This document shows, in pieces, positions 48,874-57,770 of a DNA stretch of 64,000 nt; position 1 is the first letter of the stretch; the number at the start of each line of letters is the position of its first letter. Where the stretch lies: contig NZ_JAYKPK010000006.1 in NCBI RefSeq assembly GCF_035117555.1, forward strand, positions 62,001-126,000. Reading direction: 5' to 3'. This stretch comes from Yoonia sp035117555. Lineage in GTDB: Bacteria > Pseudomonadota > Alphaproteobacteria > Rhodobacterales > Rhodobacteraceae. Made by a program: the position numbers and the translations under genes. The notes below the pieces were generated by a model that saw nothing but the letters and a program-made list of their open reading frames with translations, was not told the DNA's origin and ran no database searches.

Positions 48874-51006
48874 TCAGCCGCGCATTGTTCCCGCCAGACC
48901 CGGATCGCGGTGCCGCACGATGGACGACACGTTGCTTTCGGCCTCCAACGCAGTCATCACGCGGTGCATATGTTCGGCATCGCGCAGATCGACGTCAATC
49001 AGCAGGCGGAAATAATCCGGTTTGCGGTCAATGAACTTCAGGTCAGAGATATTGGCGTTCTGCTCGCCAATCAATGTGCAAATACGTCCCAGCACGCCGG
49101 TATCATTCGCAATCGTCGCGTCAAAGGTCACAGTGTTGACAGCAGCATGGGTGCCGTCCTGCCATTGCAGGTCGATCCAGCGTTCCGGCTGTTCTTCGTA
49201 ATCGGCCAAAGCGGCGCAATCGATGGCATGAACCGTCACGCCCTGGCCACGGAAACTGATGCCCAGAATACGTTCGCCCGGCACCGGCTGACAGCAAGCG
49301 CCGCGTTTATGCACCTGATCGGGGGCAAGGCCGACAACAGCGCGGCCCTGATCCACCTCGTCACCCTTGGTATGGGCCAGTTCAGGATAGATCGCGCGGA
49401 CAACTTCGCTGCCGGTCAATTCCGCACTGCCGAGCCGCGCCAGCAATTCATCGACACCGTCGATTGCCAAAGCCTTGGCCGCCGTGCGCAACGCCTTTTC
49501 GGTGGACCGTTTGCGCACGTTTTCAAACGCCACCCGCGCCAGTTCACGGCCCAGCCTGACGTAACGCCCCCGGTCTTCTTCACGCAAGGACCGGCGGATC
49601 GCGGTCTTGGCCCGACCGGTGACGGCAATATCAATCCATGTCGCCTGCGGTGTCTGGCCTTCGGCTGTGATGATCTCCACCGATTGGCCGTTCTTCAGCC
49701 TTGTCCACAACGGCACGCGCAACCCGTCGACCTTGGCCCCGACACAGGCCGAACCGATGCGCGTATGGATCGCGTAGGCGAAATCAATCGGCGTCGCCCC
49801 GCGCGGCAGCTTGATCACCTCGCCCTTCGGCGTGAAGCAGAACACTTGATCCTGATACATCTCAAGCTTGACGGCTTCGAGGAATTCCTCGTGGTTCTGG
49901 TCATCGTCCAGCCGGTCCGTCAGCGAAGCGATCCAGCGCACCGGGTCGACAGCAAAGCGGTTCTCGACCCGTTCACCGTTCTTATAGGACCAATGCGCCG
50001 CGACACCGGTTTCGGCGACTTCATGCATTTCGCGGGTGCGGATCTGCACCTCGACCCTTTTGCCGTCACGCCCCGACACGGTGGTATGAATAGACCGATA
50101 GCCGTTGGATTTCGGCTGGCTGATATAATCCTTGAACCGCCCCGGCACCGCGCGCCAACGCTGATGAATCGTGCCCAGCACACGGTAACAATCGCCTTCG
50201 GTCGCGACGATCACGCGGAACCCATAGATATCGGACAAGCGGCTAAAGCCCTGATCCTTTTCCTGCATCTTGCGCCAGATCGAATAGGGTTTCTTGGCGC
50301 GGCCGACGACATCGGCAAGAATATTTGCCTTTTCCAGCTCGACCCGCATATCGGCGGTGATCTTTTGCACCACATCGCCGGTTTCACGCTGAAGCGTGAT
50401 GAAGCGGCGGATGATGGAATTGCGCGCCTCGGGGTTCAGGACGCGGAAGGACAGATCCTCCAATTCCTCGCGCATCCATTGCATCCCCATGCGACCGGCA
50501 AGGGGGGCAAAAATCTCCATCGTTTCGCGGGCTTTCTGGGCCTGCTTTTCAGGCCGCATGGATTTGATCGTGCGCATATTGTGCAGACGGTCAGCGAGCT
50601 TTACCAAAGTCACGCGCAGATCACGGCTGGTCGCCATGAACAATTTGCGGAAATTCTCGGCCTGTTTGGTCTGGGTCGAGGTCAGTTGCAGATTGGTCAG
50701 CTTGGTCACGCCATCGACCAGCTCCGCAATCTCGCGCCCGAATCGGGTCTCGACCATCGAAAACGAGGCTTTGGTGTCTTCGATCGTGTCATGCAACAAA
50801 GCAGTGACCAGCGTCGCATCATCCATCTGCTGCAAGGCAAGGATATGAGCAACGGCGACAGGATGGGTGAAATAGGGTTCGCCCGAATGGCGGAACTGGC
50901 CTTCGTGCATGTCGGCGCCAAAGGCAAAGGCATCGCGCAGCAAGGCTTGGTTTGTCTTGGGGTTATAAGCGCGGACCAGAGAGATCAGACTATCAGCATT
51001 CGTCAT
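48874..51006 (-). CDS. bifunctional (p)ppGpp synthetase/hydrolase (Rsh)
   Basis: 710 residues. The HD hydrolase domain has the metal motif in TALLHDTIEDTKAS, so hydrolysis should be functional. The synthetase domain has YGFRVIVATEGDCYRVLGTIH and PKSNGYRSIHTTVSG. A TGS domain (CFTPKGEVIKLPRGATPIDFAYAIHTRIG) and a C-terminal ACT domain follow. The single long Rsh typical of alphaproteobacteria, controlling the stringent response. Confidence 0.97.
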   Translation of the reverse strand: MTNADSLISLVRAYNPKTNQALLRDAFAFGADMHEGQFRHSGEPYFTHPVAVAHILALQQMDDATLVTALLHDTIEDTKASFSMVETRFGREIAELVDGVTKLTNLQLTSTQTKQAENFRKLFMATSRDLRVTLVKLADRLHNMRTIKSMRPEKQAQKARETMEIFAPLAGRMGMQWMREELEDLSFRVLNPEARNSIIRRFITLQRETGDVVQKITADMRVELEKANILADVVGRAKKPYSIWRKMQEKDQGFSRLSDIYGFRVIVATEGDCYRVLGTIHQRWRAVPGRFKDYISQPKSNGYRSIHTTVSGRDGKRVEVQIRTREMHEVAETGVAAHWSYKNGERVENRFAVDPVRWIASLTDRLDDDQNHEEFLEAVKLEMYQDQVFCFTPKGEVIKLPRGATPIDFAYAIHTRIGSACVGAKVDGLRVPLWTRLKNGQSVEIITAEGQTPQATWIDIAVTGRAKTAIRRSLREEDRGRYVRLGRELARVAFENVRKRSTEKALRTAAKALAIDGVDELLARLGSAELTGSEVVRAIYPELAHTKGDEVDQGRAVVGLAPDQVHKRGACCQPVPGERILGISFRGQGVTVHAIDCAALADYEEQPERWIDLQWQDGTHAAVNTVTFDATIANDTGVLGRICTLIGEQNANISDLKFIDRKPDYFRLLIDVDLRDAEHMHRVMTALEAESNVSSIVRHRDPGLAGTMRG

Positions 51007-51046
51007 CTGGTTCCGCGCCCATATATATCAGGCCGGTCAGGCGGCC

Positions 51047-51400
51047 CTATCGCTGCCCCTGCGCTTCCATCAGCGCACGCAGCAGTTTTTCTTCGGACAT
51101 ATCGTCTTCGACCGGGCGATCAGCCTCGCCACCCATCAGAAGGGACATGCTGTCCTCTTCGGGTTCATCGACTTCGATCTGGGTCTGGTTCGCTTCGATC
51201 ATGCGTTCACGCAGGTCATCGGCCAACTGGGTTTCTTCGGCGATTTCACGCAGGGAAACGACAGGGTTCTTGTCATTGTCACGCGGCACGGTGATCGGCG
51301 ACCCGGCGGTGATTTCACGGGCGCGATGCGCAGCGAGCATCACCAGTTCAAACCGGTTGGGAACTTTATCGACGCAATCTTCGACGGTAACGCGGGCCAT
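51047..51400 (-). CDS. rpoZ: RNA polymerase omega subunit
   Basis: 117 residues from ARVTVEDCVDKVPNRFELVMLAAHRAREI (a longer in-frame start 26 codons earlier is not supported by the family). The C-terminal half is acidic, as in other alphaproteobacterial omegas. Directly upstream of relA, the classic rpoZ-spoT pairing; omega contributes to the ppGpp site on RNA polymerase. Confidence 0.95.
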   Translation of the reverse strand: MARVTVEDCVDKVPNRFELVMLAAHRAREITAGSPITVPRDNDKNPVVSLREIAEETQLADDLRERMIEANQTQIEVDEPEEDSMSLLMGGEADRPVEDDMSEEKLLRALMEAQGQR

Positions 51401-51493
51401 GACAGATCTCCAGACAGGAAGCTTTGGAAGCTGCATCCCTAGAGCGTTCATCAGGGATTGACAAGGGCCTGCTGGCAACGGGTGGCGTGGCGA

Positions 51494-52066
51494 CTAAGGG
51501 ATGTCAGCTGGACGCGGCAGCGGCACGACACTCGCCCGATCCTCTGCCGACAAATTGTTCAGCATCTGCGCCACACTCAACCCCAATAGAGGATGCAGCC
51601 AATCCGGCGCTACATCAGCCAGCGGCACCAGCACAAAGCTGCGGTCCTGCACACGCGGATGCGGCAGGATCAATTGATCCGGGGCAAGGCGGGCCTGCGC
51701 AACCGGCGGCAGATCGCGCCAGTGCAACTGCACATCGGCATCGGGTAGCACTTGATCGCCCAAAGCGACCAGATCAAGATCCAACGTGCGCTGCCCCCAC
51801 CGGATGTCGCGGGTGCGATCCGCAGCAGCCTCGATCCGGTGCAAGGCCGCCAGAATCTCTGCCGCAGTCAGATCGGTGTCGAACGCAACCGCCGCATTCA
51901 CGAAATCGGGGCCCGCACCCAATGGGAAAGCGGGTGTTGCATAAAAGGAACTGATTCGCATCTCACCCCGTACCAAAGGCAACAATTCCCGAAGACCGTA
52001 AACGATTGTTGCCGCAGCATCACCGATTGCCGACTTTTTGTTGCTTCCCAGTGAAATAAGCGCCAT
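51494..52066 (-). CDS. folK: 2-amino-4-hydroxy-6-hydroxymethyldihydropteridine diphosphokinase
   Basis: 190 residues from MALISLGSN (a preceding ATG four codons upstream is less likely). HPPK marks are SSFYATPAFPLGAGPDFVNAAVAFDTDL, IRWGQRTLDLDLVALGD and LILPHPRVQDRSFVLVPLADVAP. Folate biosynthesis. Upstream of rpoZ on the same strand, 93 bp apart. Confidence 0.95.
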   Translation of the reverse strand: MALISLGSNKKSAIGDAAATIVYGLRELLPLVRGEMRISSFYATPAFPLGAGPDFVNAAVAFDTDLTAAEILAALHRIEAAADRTRDIRWGQRTLDLDLVALGDQVLPDADVQLHWRDLPPVAQARLAPDQLILPHPRVQDRSFVLVPLADVAPDWLHPLLGLSVAQMLNNLSAEDRASVVPLPRPADIP

Positions 52067-52130
52067 CTGGCCTAACATAACGCATCGAACCCCTTGTCTC
52101 GTGCTGATAACGCTTTATTGGTCGGCGCTA

Positions 52131-52169
52131 CTTGACCGACACTCCACTCACTCCGCAACGGCGGTCAAG
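52131..52169. promoter_or_regulatory. CTTGACCG/CGGTCAAG inverted repeat
   Basis: Perfect 8-bp arms 23 bp apart, ending 23 bp before the NYN-protein ATG, in the folK/NYN divergent region. CTATATCG immediately after could be part of a -10 region. A possible regulatory site. Confidence 0.4.
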
Positions 52170-52192
52170 ACTATATCGTCGAAAGGTCTTTT

Positions 52193-52765
52193 ATGTTTTA
52201 TCGGGATGAGCGTCTGGCGCTGTTCATTGATGGTTCAAATCTTTACGCAGCAGCACGCTCATTAGGATTTGATATTGATTACAAATTGTTACGGCAGGAA
52301 TTCATGCGCCGTGGCAAGCTTGTACGCGCGTTCTACTATACCGCCCTGCTGGAAAACGATGAATATTCGCCGATCCGTCCGCTGGTCGACTGGCTGCATT
52401 ACAACGGCTATTCCATGGTCACCAAACCGGCCAAGGAATTCACCGACAGCATGGGCCGGCGCAAGGTCAAGGGCAATATGGACATCGAACTGGCCGTCGA
52501 TGCGATGGAACTGGCACCCTATCTGGACCACGCCGTAATCTTCTCTGGCGACGGCGATTTCCGCCCGTTGATCGAAGCCTTGCAACGCAAAGGTGTGCGC
52601 GTATCAGTTGTCTCCACGATCCGCAGCCAGCCGCCGATGATTGCTGACGAGCTGCGTCGGCAAGCCGATAATTTCATCGAACTGGATGAGTTACGCGACG
52701 TGATTGGCAGACCCACCCGTGAACCGCGGCCGGATATGCCCGACCAGAGCCCGCTTGATGACTGA
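52193..52765 (+). CDS. NYN/LabA-like domain protein
   Basis: 190 residues of the LabA/DUF88 NYN family (PIN-like nuclease fold). Conserved acidic positions lie in LALFIDGSNLYAAARSLGFDIDYKLL, KVKGNMDIELAVDAMELA and AVIFSGDGDFRPLIEALQRKGVRVSVVS, so an RNase activity is plausible. AAAGG precedes the ATG. Target unknown. It runs tail to tail with the TetR gene, 3 bp apart. Confidence 0.88.
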   Translation: MFYRDERLALFIDGSNLYAAARSLGFDIDYKLLRQEFMRRGKLVRAFYYTALLENDEYSPIRPLVDWLHYNGYSMVTKPAKEFTDSMGRRKVKGNMDIELAVDAMELAPYLDHAVIFSGDGDFRPLIEALQRKGVRVSVVSTIRSQPPMIADELRRQADNFIELDELRDVIGRPTREPRPDMPDQSPLDD

Positions 52766-52768
52766 TAT

Positions 52769-53392
52769 CTAGGGCCGGGTTGAACCACGGTGTTCCAGCC
52801 CGTCCAGCAACATATCCGTCGCCTTCAGTGCGCGCTCCAATGCTGCATGCTGATCTGATGATGCCGCGACCCACAGCGCCGCATCCACCAATGCGCCGTT
52901 GATCAGCTGCGCCAGCGCCTCTGGATCGGCCTGCCTGATCCGCCCTGCCTGCATCAACGCCGCCAGCGAATCGCGAATGCTCACGATCGAGGTTTGCTGA
53001 TCAAGCTCGCGCATCCGCTGCCCGAGAACCGACGCGGCATCACGCAGGAACACCCGCTGGATTTCTGGGTCGCGCGCTTGCTCCAACCACAGCAGATTGC
53101 AGGCGCGAAACGCGTCCCAAGGGTCGGCATGACGCTGATGTTCAACCTCCAGCCGCTCTGCGATTTCTGCGTCGATCTGCAGCACAACCGCCTCTAACAG
53201 CCCCTCTTTCCCGCCAAAATGATGATAAAGCGCACCCCGCGTCACCCCGGCATCGGCGCAGATCGCCTCCATTGCAGATCCGGCATAGCCATCTGCTGCA
53301 AACGCACGGCGCGCGGCGCTGACCAGTCGCGCAATGGTATCGGCACGCATCTGCTCACGACTACGACGGGCGTTGGGTTCTGTCATTGACAT
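52769..53392 (-). CDS. TetR-family repressor
   Basis: 207 residues (an ATG two codons later is an alternative start). The N-terminal HTH is TIARLVSAARRAFAADGYAGSAMEAICADAGVTRGALYHHFGGKEGLLEAVV. The C-terminal ligand domain is unassigned. Divergent from a MATE exporter, with two matching palindromes between them, one overlapping this gene's start codon. Very likely represses itself and the exporter, AcrR-style. Confidence 0.92.
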   Translation of the reverse strand: MSMTEPNARRSREQMRADTIARLVSAARRAFAADGYAGSAMEAICADAGVTRGALYHHFGGKEGLLEAVVLQIDAEIAERLEVEHQRHADPWDAFRACNLLWLEQARDPEIQRVFLRDAASVLGQRMRELDQQTSIVSIRDSLAALMQAGRIRQADPEALAQLINGALVDAALWVAASSDQHAALERALKATDMLLDGLEHRGSTRP

Positions 53393-53435
53393 GCACTTTG
53401 TATGTTACTAGATCGCTCACATACACAATGTATGT
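53386..53435. promoter_or_regulatory. paired TetR operators and MATE promoter
   Basis: ACATACACAATGTATGT (53419-53435) has perfect 7-bp arms with a 3-bp spacer. ACATGCACTTTGTATGT (53389-53405) is the same with one mismatch. Centres are 30 bp apart, about three helical turns. TTGACA at 53386-53391 overlaps the first and could be the exporter's -35. The ACATACA/TGTATGT arms resemble the published E. coli AcrR box. Confidence 0.65.
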
Positions 53436-53456
53436 TTCCTGAACCCCGAGTGCAAT

Positions 53457-54785
53457 ATGTCTACGACAACCCACCCCACCCCGACGATCCGCGCCGAAGT
53501 CGCGCCCTTGTTGAAACTCGCCTTCCCGATTGTGGCAGGGCTTGGGGCGTCGACCTTGATCGGTGTCGTGGATACGGTGATGATCGCACCTTTGGGCACT
53601 TTGCCGCTGGCGGCAGCCTCACTGACGACAGCGACGCTGATCATCTTCTATTCCGCGATCTATGGGTTTGTCTCCGCCATCGGAATCGAAGCGGCCCAGC
53701 GCCACGGCGCGGGCGATACAAAAGGCGTGGCAGAGGCGCTTTGGGCCGGGCTGCGGCTGGCGATCATCGCCGGGCTGACCTGTGCCGGTCTGATGCTGCT
53801 GGGCCTCGTCGCCCTGCCGCTGTTGAACCAGCCTGCCGATGTGCTGGCGATCCTGACGCCCTATTGGCTGGCGATGGCCATGCTGCTGGTGCCGCTGGCC
53901 GTATTGATGGTGATTTCGCAAGTGCTGAACGCCATGGACCGGCCTTGGACCGCCGCTGGCTTTGCCTTTGTCGGTGTCGTGGTCAACGTGCCGATGAACT
54001 ATCTGTTCATCTGGGGCATCGGCGATTGGCCCGGCCTCGGCCTGCTGGGCGCGGGTCTGGCCAGTGTCGCGTCAGAAACACTGGCCCTGCTGGTCGCTTT
54101 CATCTGGCTTTGGCGCAAAGGTCTGCTGCGGCCTGCCGGGAATAAAATGCTGCGCAAGCGGCTGGCTTTGGGCGGTGTCCCGCTGGCCATCGGCTATACC
54201 GGCGAAGGTGCGGCCTATGCTTTGGTCGGCATCATGCTGGGGATCTTTGGCGCCACGGCGCTAGCCGCGAACCAGATCGTCCAAGCCGTGGGTGGTGTGC
54301 TTTACATGCTGCCGCTTGGCCTTGCTGCCGCTGTCGCGATCAGGATCGGACAGGCCAGCGGTGCGGCAAACCCAGCCCGCCTGCGCCCAATCGCTGTGGC
54401 GGCCATTGGTGTGGTGACCTTCTGGATGGTCACTGTCACCATCGCGCTGATCCTGTCGGGTGGCTGGCTGGCCAGCTTGCTCTCGGACGATGCAGAGGTG
54501 ATCGCACTGGCCACTGCGATGTTCATCATCGTCGCCATGATTCAGGTGATCGACGGGGTGCAATCCACCGGCCTTGGCGCTTTGCGTGGGATGATGGATT
54601 TCGTCTGGCCAACGCGGTTCACCTTGGCCTGCTATTGGCTGTTCGCCTTGCCATTGGCCGCCGCATTGGGGTTTTGGGCTGGCTTCGGGCCGCTGGGTGT
54701 CTGGGCAGGCTACGGCATCGGGATCGGCGTCGTCGCTTTGGTGTTGCCCGTCCGGTTCTGGCGTCTGACCGCGCCAAAGCATTGA
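53457..54785 (+). CDS. MATE family efflux transporter
   Basis: 442 residues, twelve predicted helices. The DinF-like MATE pattern includes KLAFPIVAGLGASTLIGVVDTVMIAPLG near the N-terminus, INQVLNAMDRPW-like QVLNAMDRPWTAAGFAFVGVVVNVPMNYLFIWG, and IQVIDGVQSTGLGALRGMMDFVWPT in the second half. A cation-driven multidrug exporter. Divergent from a TetR gene and probably repressed by it. Confidence 0.93.
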   Translation: MSTTTHPTPTIRAEVAPLLKLAFPIVAGLGASTLIGVVDTVMIAPLGTLPLAAASLTTATLIIFYSAIYGFVSAIGIEAAQRHGAGDTKGVAEALWAGLRLAIIAGLTCAGLMLLGLVALPLLNQPADVLAILTPYWLAMAMLLVPLAVLMVISQVLNAMDRPWTAAGFAFVGVVVNVPMNYLFIWGIGDWPGLGLLGAGLASVASETLALLVAFIWLWRKGLLRPAGNKMLRKRLALGGVPLAIGYTGEGAAYALVGIMLGIFGATALAANQIVQAVGGVLYMLPLGLAAAVAIRIGQASGAANPARLRPIAVAAIGVVTFWMVTVTIALILSGGWLASLLSDDAEVIALATAMFIIVAMIQVIDGVQSTGLGALRGMMDFVWPTRFTLACYWLFALPLAAALGFWAGFGPLGVWAGYGIGIGVVALVLPVRFWRLTAPKH

Positions 54786-54843
54786 TCAGGGGCTGGACCC
54801 GCGCGCTGTCAGGCTTTACCTCTGCCCTATGCAGGAGAATGCG

Positions 54844-55794
54844 ATGACCAAGCCGCCACTTACCCTTTATCTTGCCGCGCCGCGCGGCTTTTGCGCCGGT
54901 GTCGACCGCGCGATCAAGATCGTGGAAATGGCGATCCAGAAATGGGGCGCGCCGGTCTATGTCCGGCACGAGATCGTGCATAATAAATTCGTGGTCGATG
55001 CGCTGCGCGATCAGGGTGCTGTCTTTGTCGAGGAGTTGGACGAATGCCCCGACGACCGTCCCGTCATCTTTTCCGCGCATGGCGTGCCCAAAGCCGTACC
55101 TGCAGCAGCGGCAAAGCGCGAGATGATCTATGTCGATGCCACCTGCCCGCTTGTCAGTAAGGTCCATATCGAAGCACAGCGCCATGCCGACAACGGCCTA
55201 CAGATGATCATGATCGGCCATGCTGGTCACCCCGAAACCATCGGCACGATGGGGCAATTGCCCGAAGGTGACGTGCTGCTGGTCGAAACCGTCGATGATG
55301 TCGCCCATGTCATCGTGCGCGATCCCGCGCGCCTTGCCTTTGTCACCCAGACGACTTTGTCCGTCGATGACACCGCCGATATCGTCGCCGCCCTGCACGC
55401 CCGTTTCCCCGCGATCATCGGCCCGCATAAAGAAGACATCTGCTACGCCACTACCAACCGGCAAGAGGCGGTCAAGGCGATGGCCCCGAAATGCGACGCG
55501 ATGCTGGTGGTCGGCGCGCCCAATTCATCCAACTCCAGACGGCTGGTTGAAGTCGGCGCGCGCGCAGGCTGCGCCTATTCTCAACTGGTGCAGCGGGCGG
55601 CAGATATCGACTGGCGCGCCTTGGACGGGATCACATCGATGGGGATCACCGCAGGGGCATCGGCCCCCGAAGTGCTGATCGACGAAGTGATCGACGCGTT
55701 CCGCGACCGCTATGACGTGACGGTCGAGATGGTGGAGACCGCAATAGAAAACGTTGAATTCAAAGTGCCGCGCGTGTTGCGGGAACCGGCATGA
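54844..55794 (+). CDS. ispH: 4-hydroxy-3-methylbut-2-enyl diphosphate reductase
   Basis: 316 residues from the ATG preceded by AGGAG. The three iron-sulfur cysteines are in LAAPRGFCAGVDRAI, VDATCPLVSKVH and KEDICYATTNRQ. Last step of the MEP isoprenoid pathway. It heads a five-gene run (ispH-YdeI-DUF3429-rnhA-TRIC) in which every junction overlaps by 1-4 bases. Confidence 0.97.
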   Translation: MTKPPLTLYLAAPRGFCAGVDRAIKIVEMAIQKWGAPVYVRHEIVHNKFVVDALRDQGAVFVEELDECPDDRPVIFSAHGVPKAVPAAAAKREMIYVDATCPLVSKVHIEAQRHADNGLQMIMIGHAGHPETIGTMGQLPEGDVLLVETVDDVAHVIVRDPARLAFVTQTTLSVDDTADIVAALHARFPAIIGPHKEDICYATTNRQEAVKAMAPKCDAMLVVGAPNSSNSRRLVEVGARAGCAYSQLVQRAADIDWRALDGITSMGITAGASAPEVLIDEVIDAFRDRYDVTVEMVETAIENVEFKVPRVLREPA

Positions 55795-56252
55795 CAGACT
55801 GGGTCACCTTTGACGGGCAGATAGAACCTTTGGTTTGGGGCGACAAAACCTATACGATCCTGCGCCTGCCGCGAGAGGTAGAGGAGGCGCTCCTCGCCCA
55901 AGGCGCAAGACGGGTCGAAGGTGAGTTTGGCGACCACCCGGTGAACCTTGCCATCACACGCGCACCGCCAGTGGACGGCGCATTTCTTTATGCCGGGCGC
56001 AGCCTGATGGACCGTACCGGCCTTGAACCCGGCGAAATCTTCGAGGTTCGCCTGAGGCCCGCCCCGTCAGATGCGGTAGAGACACCCGATGATCTCGAGG
56101 TTGCTTTGGCCGCTGCCGGATTGTCCGGCAAATGGGAGGCTATGACAGCAGGAAGAAGGCGGGGCATGATATACAAAGTGGACAGTGCAAAGTCTGAAAC
56201 AACACGTCTCAGACGCATCGCGGCCCTTGTCACAGAGGTGGCCGGAACATGA
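55791..56252 (+). CDS. YdeI/OmpD-associated family protein (DUF1905)
   Basis: 153 residues. The N-terminal DUF1905 beta-domain is VTFDGQIEPLVWGDKTYTILRLPREVEEALLAQGARRVEGEFGDHPVNLAITRAP. The C-terminal YdeI/OmpD-associated helices (DDLEVALAAAGLSGKWEAMTAGRRRGMIYKV) follow. Related proteins protect against cationic peptides or bacteriocins in some bacteria; the role here is unknown. Overlaps ispH and the next gene by four bases. Confidence 0.82.
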   Translation: MTDWVTFDGQIEPLVWGDKTYTILRLPREVEEALLAQGARRVEGEFGDHPVNLAITRAPPVDGAFLYAGRSLMDRTGLEPGEIFEVRLRPAPSDAVETPDDLEVALAAAGLSGKWEAMTAGRRRGMIYKVDSAKSETTRLRRIAALVTEVAGT

Positions 56253-56698
56253 ACCGCATTCCAGCTTCCGCGCTTCTGCTGGGCCTCGCCGGGCTGATCC
56301 CATTTTTCTGGGGTGCTTTGACCGTGCTGCGACCTGATCTGGGGCAATGGGGTGCGGCCACTGTCGGGCCGCGCTTTATCGGACCCTATGTGCAGCTTTT
56401 CTATGGGGCTGTCATCCTGTCATTCATGTCCGGCGTGCTTTGGGGATTCGCGACCAAGGCGAGCGGACGCGCCGCGACGTCAGGCTATATCCTGTCAGTG
56501 ATCCCCGCTCTCTGGGCGTTTTTCATGACCGGCGGCGGGCCGACCGGGGCGGCGATCAACCTGATTGCGGGCTTTGTCGGCTTACTGCTGCTGGACTGGC
56601 ATTTCTGGCAGATGGGTCTGGCACCCAAATGGTGGATGCATCTGCGCGGCCTGCTGACAGCGCTGGTCGTGCTGTCTTTCCTGCCGCTGGTGCTGTGA
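56249..56698 (+). CDS. DUF3429 membrane protein
   Basis: 149 residues, five hydrophobic segments. LGLAGLIPFFWGAL, FYGAVILSFMSGVLWGFAT and LNLIAGFVGLLLLDWHFWQ-like text mark the DUF3429 family of unknown function. One-base overlap with rnhA (TGATG). Confidence 0.85.
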   Translation: MNRIPASALLLGLAGLIPFFWGALTVLRPDLGQWGAATVGPRFIGPYVQLFYGAVILSFMSGVLWGFATKASGRAATSGYILSVIPALWAFFMTGGGPTGAAINLIAGFVGLLLLDWHFWQMGLAPKWWMHLRGLLTALVVLSFLPLVL

Positions 56699-57150
56699 TG
56701 GCTGATGTTTACGCTTATACCGATGGGGCCTGTTCGGGCAATCCCGGCCCCGGCGGCTGGGGCGCGCTGCTGATCGCACGGGACGGTGATGCCGTTGTCA
56801 AGGAACGCGAGCTTAAGGGCGGCGAGGCGCAGACCACGAATAACCGCATGGAACTACTCGCCGCGATATCAGCCTTGGAAACTTTGGGCCGCGCAACCGA
56901 GATCACGATTTTCACCGACAGCGCCTATGTCAAAGACGGGATCACTAGCTGGATTCACGGCTGGAAGAAACGCGGCTGGAAGACCGCCGCGAATAAGCCC
57001 GTCAAGAACGAAGACCTCTGGCGGCGTCTGGATACCGCCGTCGCACAGCACAAGGTTCGCTGGGAATGGGTCAAGGGCCACGCGGGTCATGTCGAAAACG
57101 AACGCGCCGATGAACTCGCCCGCGCCGGCATGGCCCCGTTCAAGCGATGA
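56698..57150 (+). CDS. rnhA: ribonuclease HI
   Basis: 150 residues. The active-site acids are Asp in VYAYTDGACSGNPGPGGWG, Glu in TTNNRMELLAAISAL, Asp in ITIFTDSAYVKDGI and Asp in VENERADELARAGM; the basic protrusion is WIHGWKKRGWKTAANKPVKNEDLW. Removes RNA from RNA:DNA hybrids. Overlaps both neighbours. Confidence 0.97.
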   Translation: MADVYAYTDGACSGNPGPGGWGALLIARDGDAVVKERELKGGEAQTTNNRMELLAAISALETLGRATEITIFTDSAYVKDGITSWIHGWKKRGWKTAANKPVKNEDLWRRLDTAVAQHKVRWEWVKGHAGHVENERADELARAGMAPFKR

Positions 57151-57770
57151 CTTTGCTGATGGTCCTTGATTACGCGGCGGTCTTTGTTTTTGCCCTGACC
57201 GGCGCGTTGGTGGCAAGCCGCGCGCAGCTGGATATCGTGGGCTTTGTGTTTATCGCCAGCCTGACGGCGGTTGGCGGCGGCACGATCCGCGATGTGATCC
57301 TGAACCGTGACACTGTGTTCTGGGTCGCCAATCCGACCTATATCGGCGTTGCCGCCGCTGCCGCGATCTTGGTTTTCTGGACAGCCCATCTGCTGGAAAG
57401 CCGCTATCGCACGATTCTCTGGCTTGATGCCTGCGCGCTGGCCTTCGCAGTCCCTGCGGGTGTCGCCGTGGCACTTGCGCTCAACCAGCCTTATGCCATC
57501 GTCGTGATCATGGGCATCACGACCGGCTGTTTCGGCGGGCTGATGCGCGACGTGGTCTGCAACGAAGTGCCGCTGGTCCTGAAACAAGGTGAGCTTTATG
57601 TCACCTGCGCGCTGGCGGGCGGGGTGTCCGCCCTGCTGGCACAGGCGCTGGGTCTGCCTGTGCCGCTGGCCTTGATCATCTGTGCAGGCGTTACCTTTGC
57701 TTTGCGCGCGGGCAGTTTGCTGTTCGGCTGGAAACTGAGCGTCTACAAAGCCTATCCGCCACGGCAATAA
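57147..57770 (+). CDS. TRIC/YadS-family (UPF0126) membrane protein
   Basis: 207 residues built of two UPF0126 repeats of three helices each, with the repeated glycine-rich turns LTAVGGGTIRDVIL and TTGCFGGLMRDVV. Bacterial TRIC-like proteins are trimeric cation channels; some homologues act in glycine transport. The stop codon abuts that of the convergent quinone oxidoreductase gene. Confidence 0.88.
   Translation: MTLLMVLDYAAVFVFALTGALVASRAQLDIVGFVFIASLTAVGGGTIRDVILNRDTVFWVANPTYIGVAAAAAILVFWTAHLLESRYRTILWLDACALAFAVPAGVAVALALNQPYAIVVIMGITTGCFGGLMRDVVCNEVPLVLKQGELYVTCALAGGVSALLAQALGLPVPLALIICAGVTFALRAGSLLFGWKLSVYKAYPPRQ

Noticed and set aside
48841..51294. 817-codon open frame on the plus strand opposite relA
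   Set aside because: It is the antisense shadow of the GC-rich relA/rpoZ genes; its translation is compositionally odd and matches no family, whereas relA is intact.
55791..56252. Bacteriocin-protection system
   Set aside because: The YdeI/DUF1905 similarity alone, within an ispH-rnhA operon, does not support a defence role.
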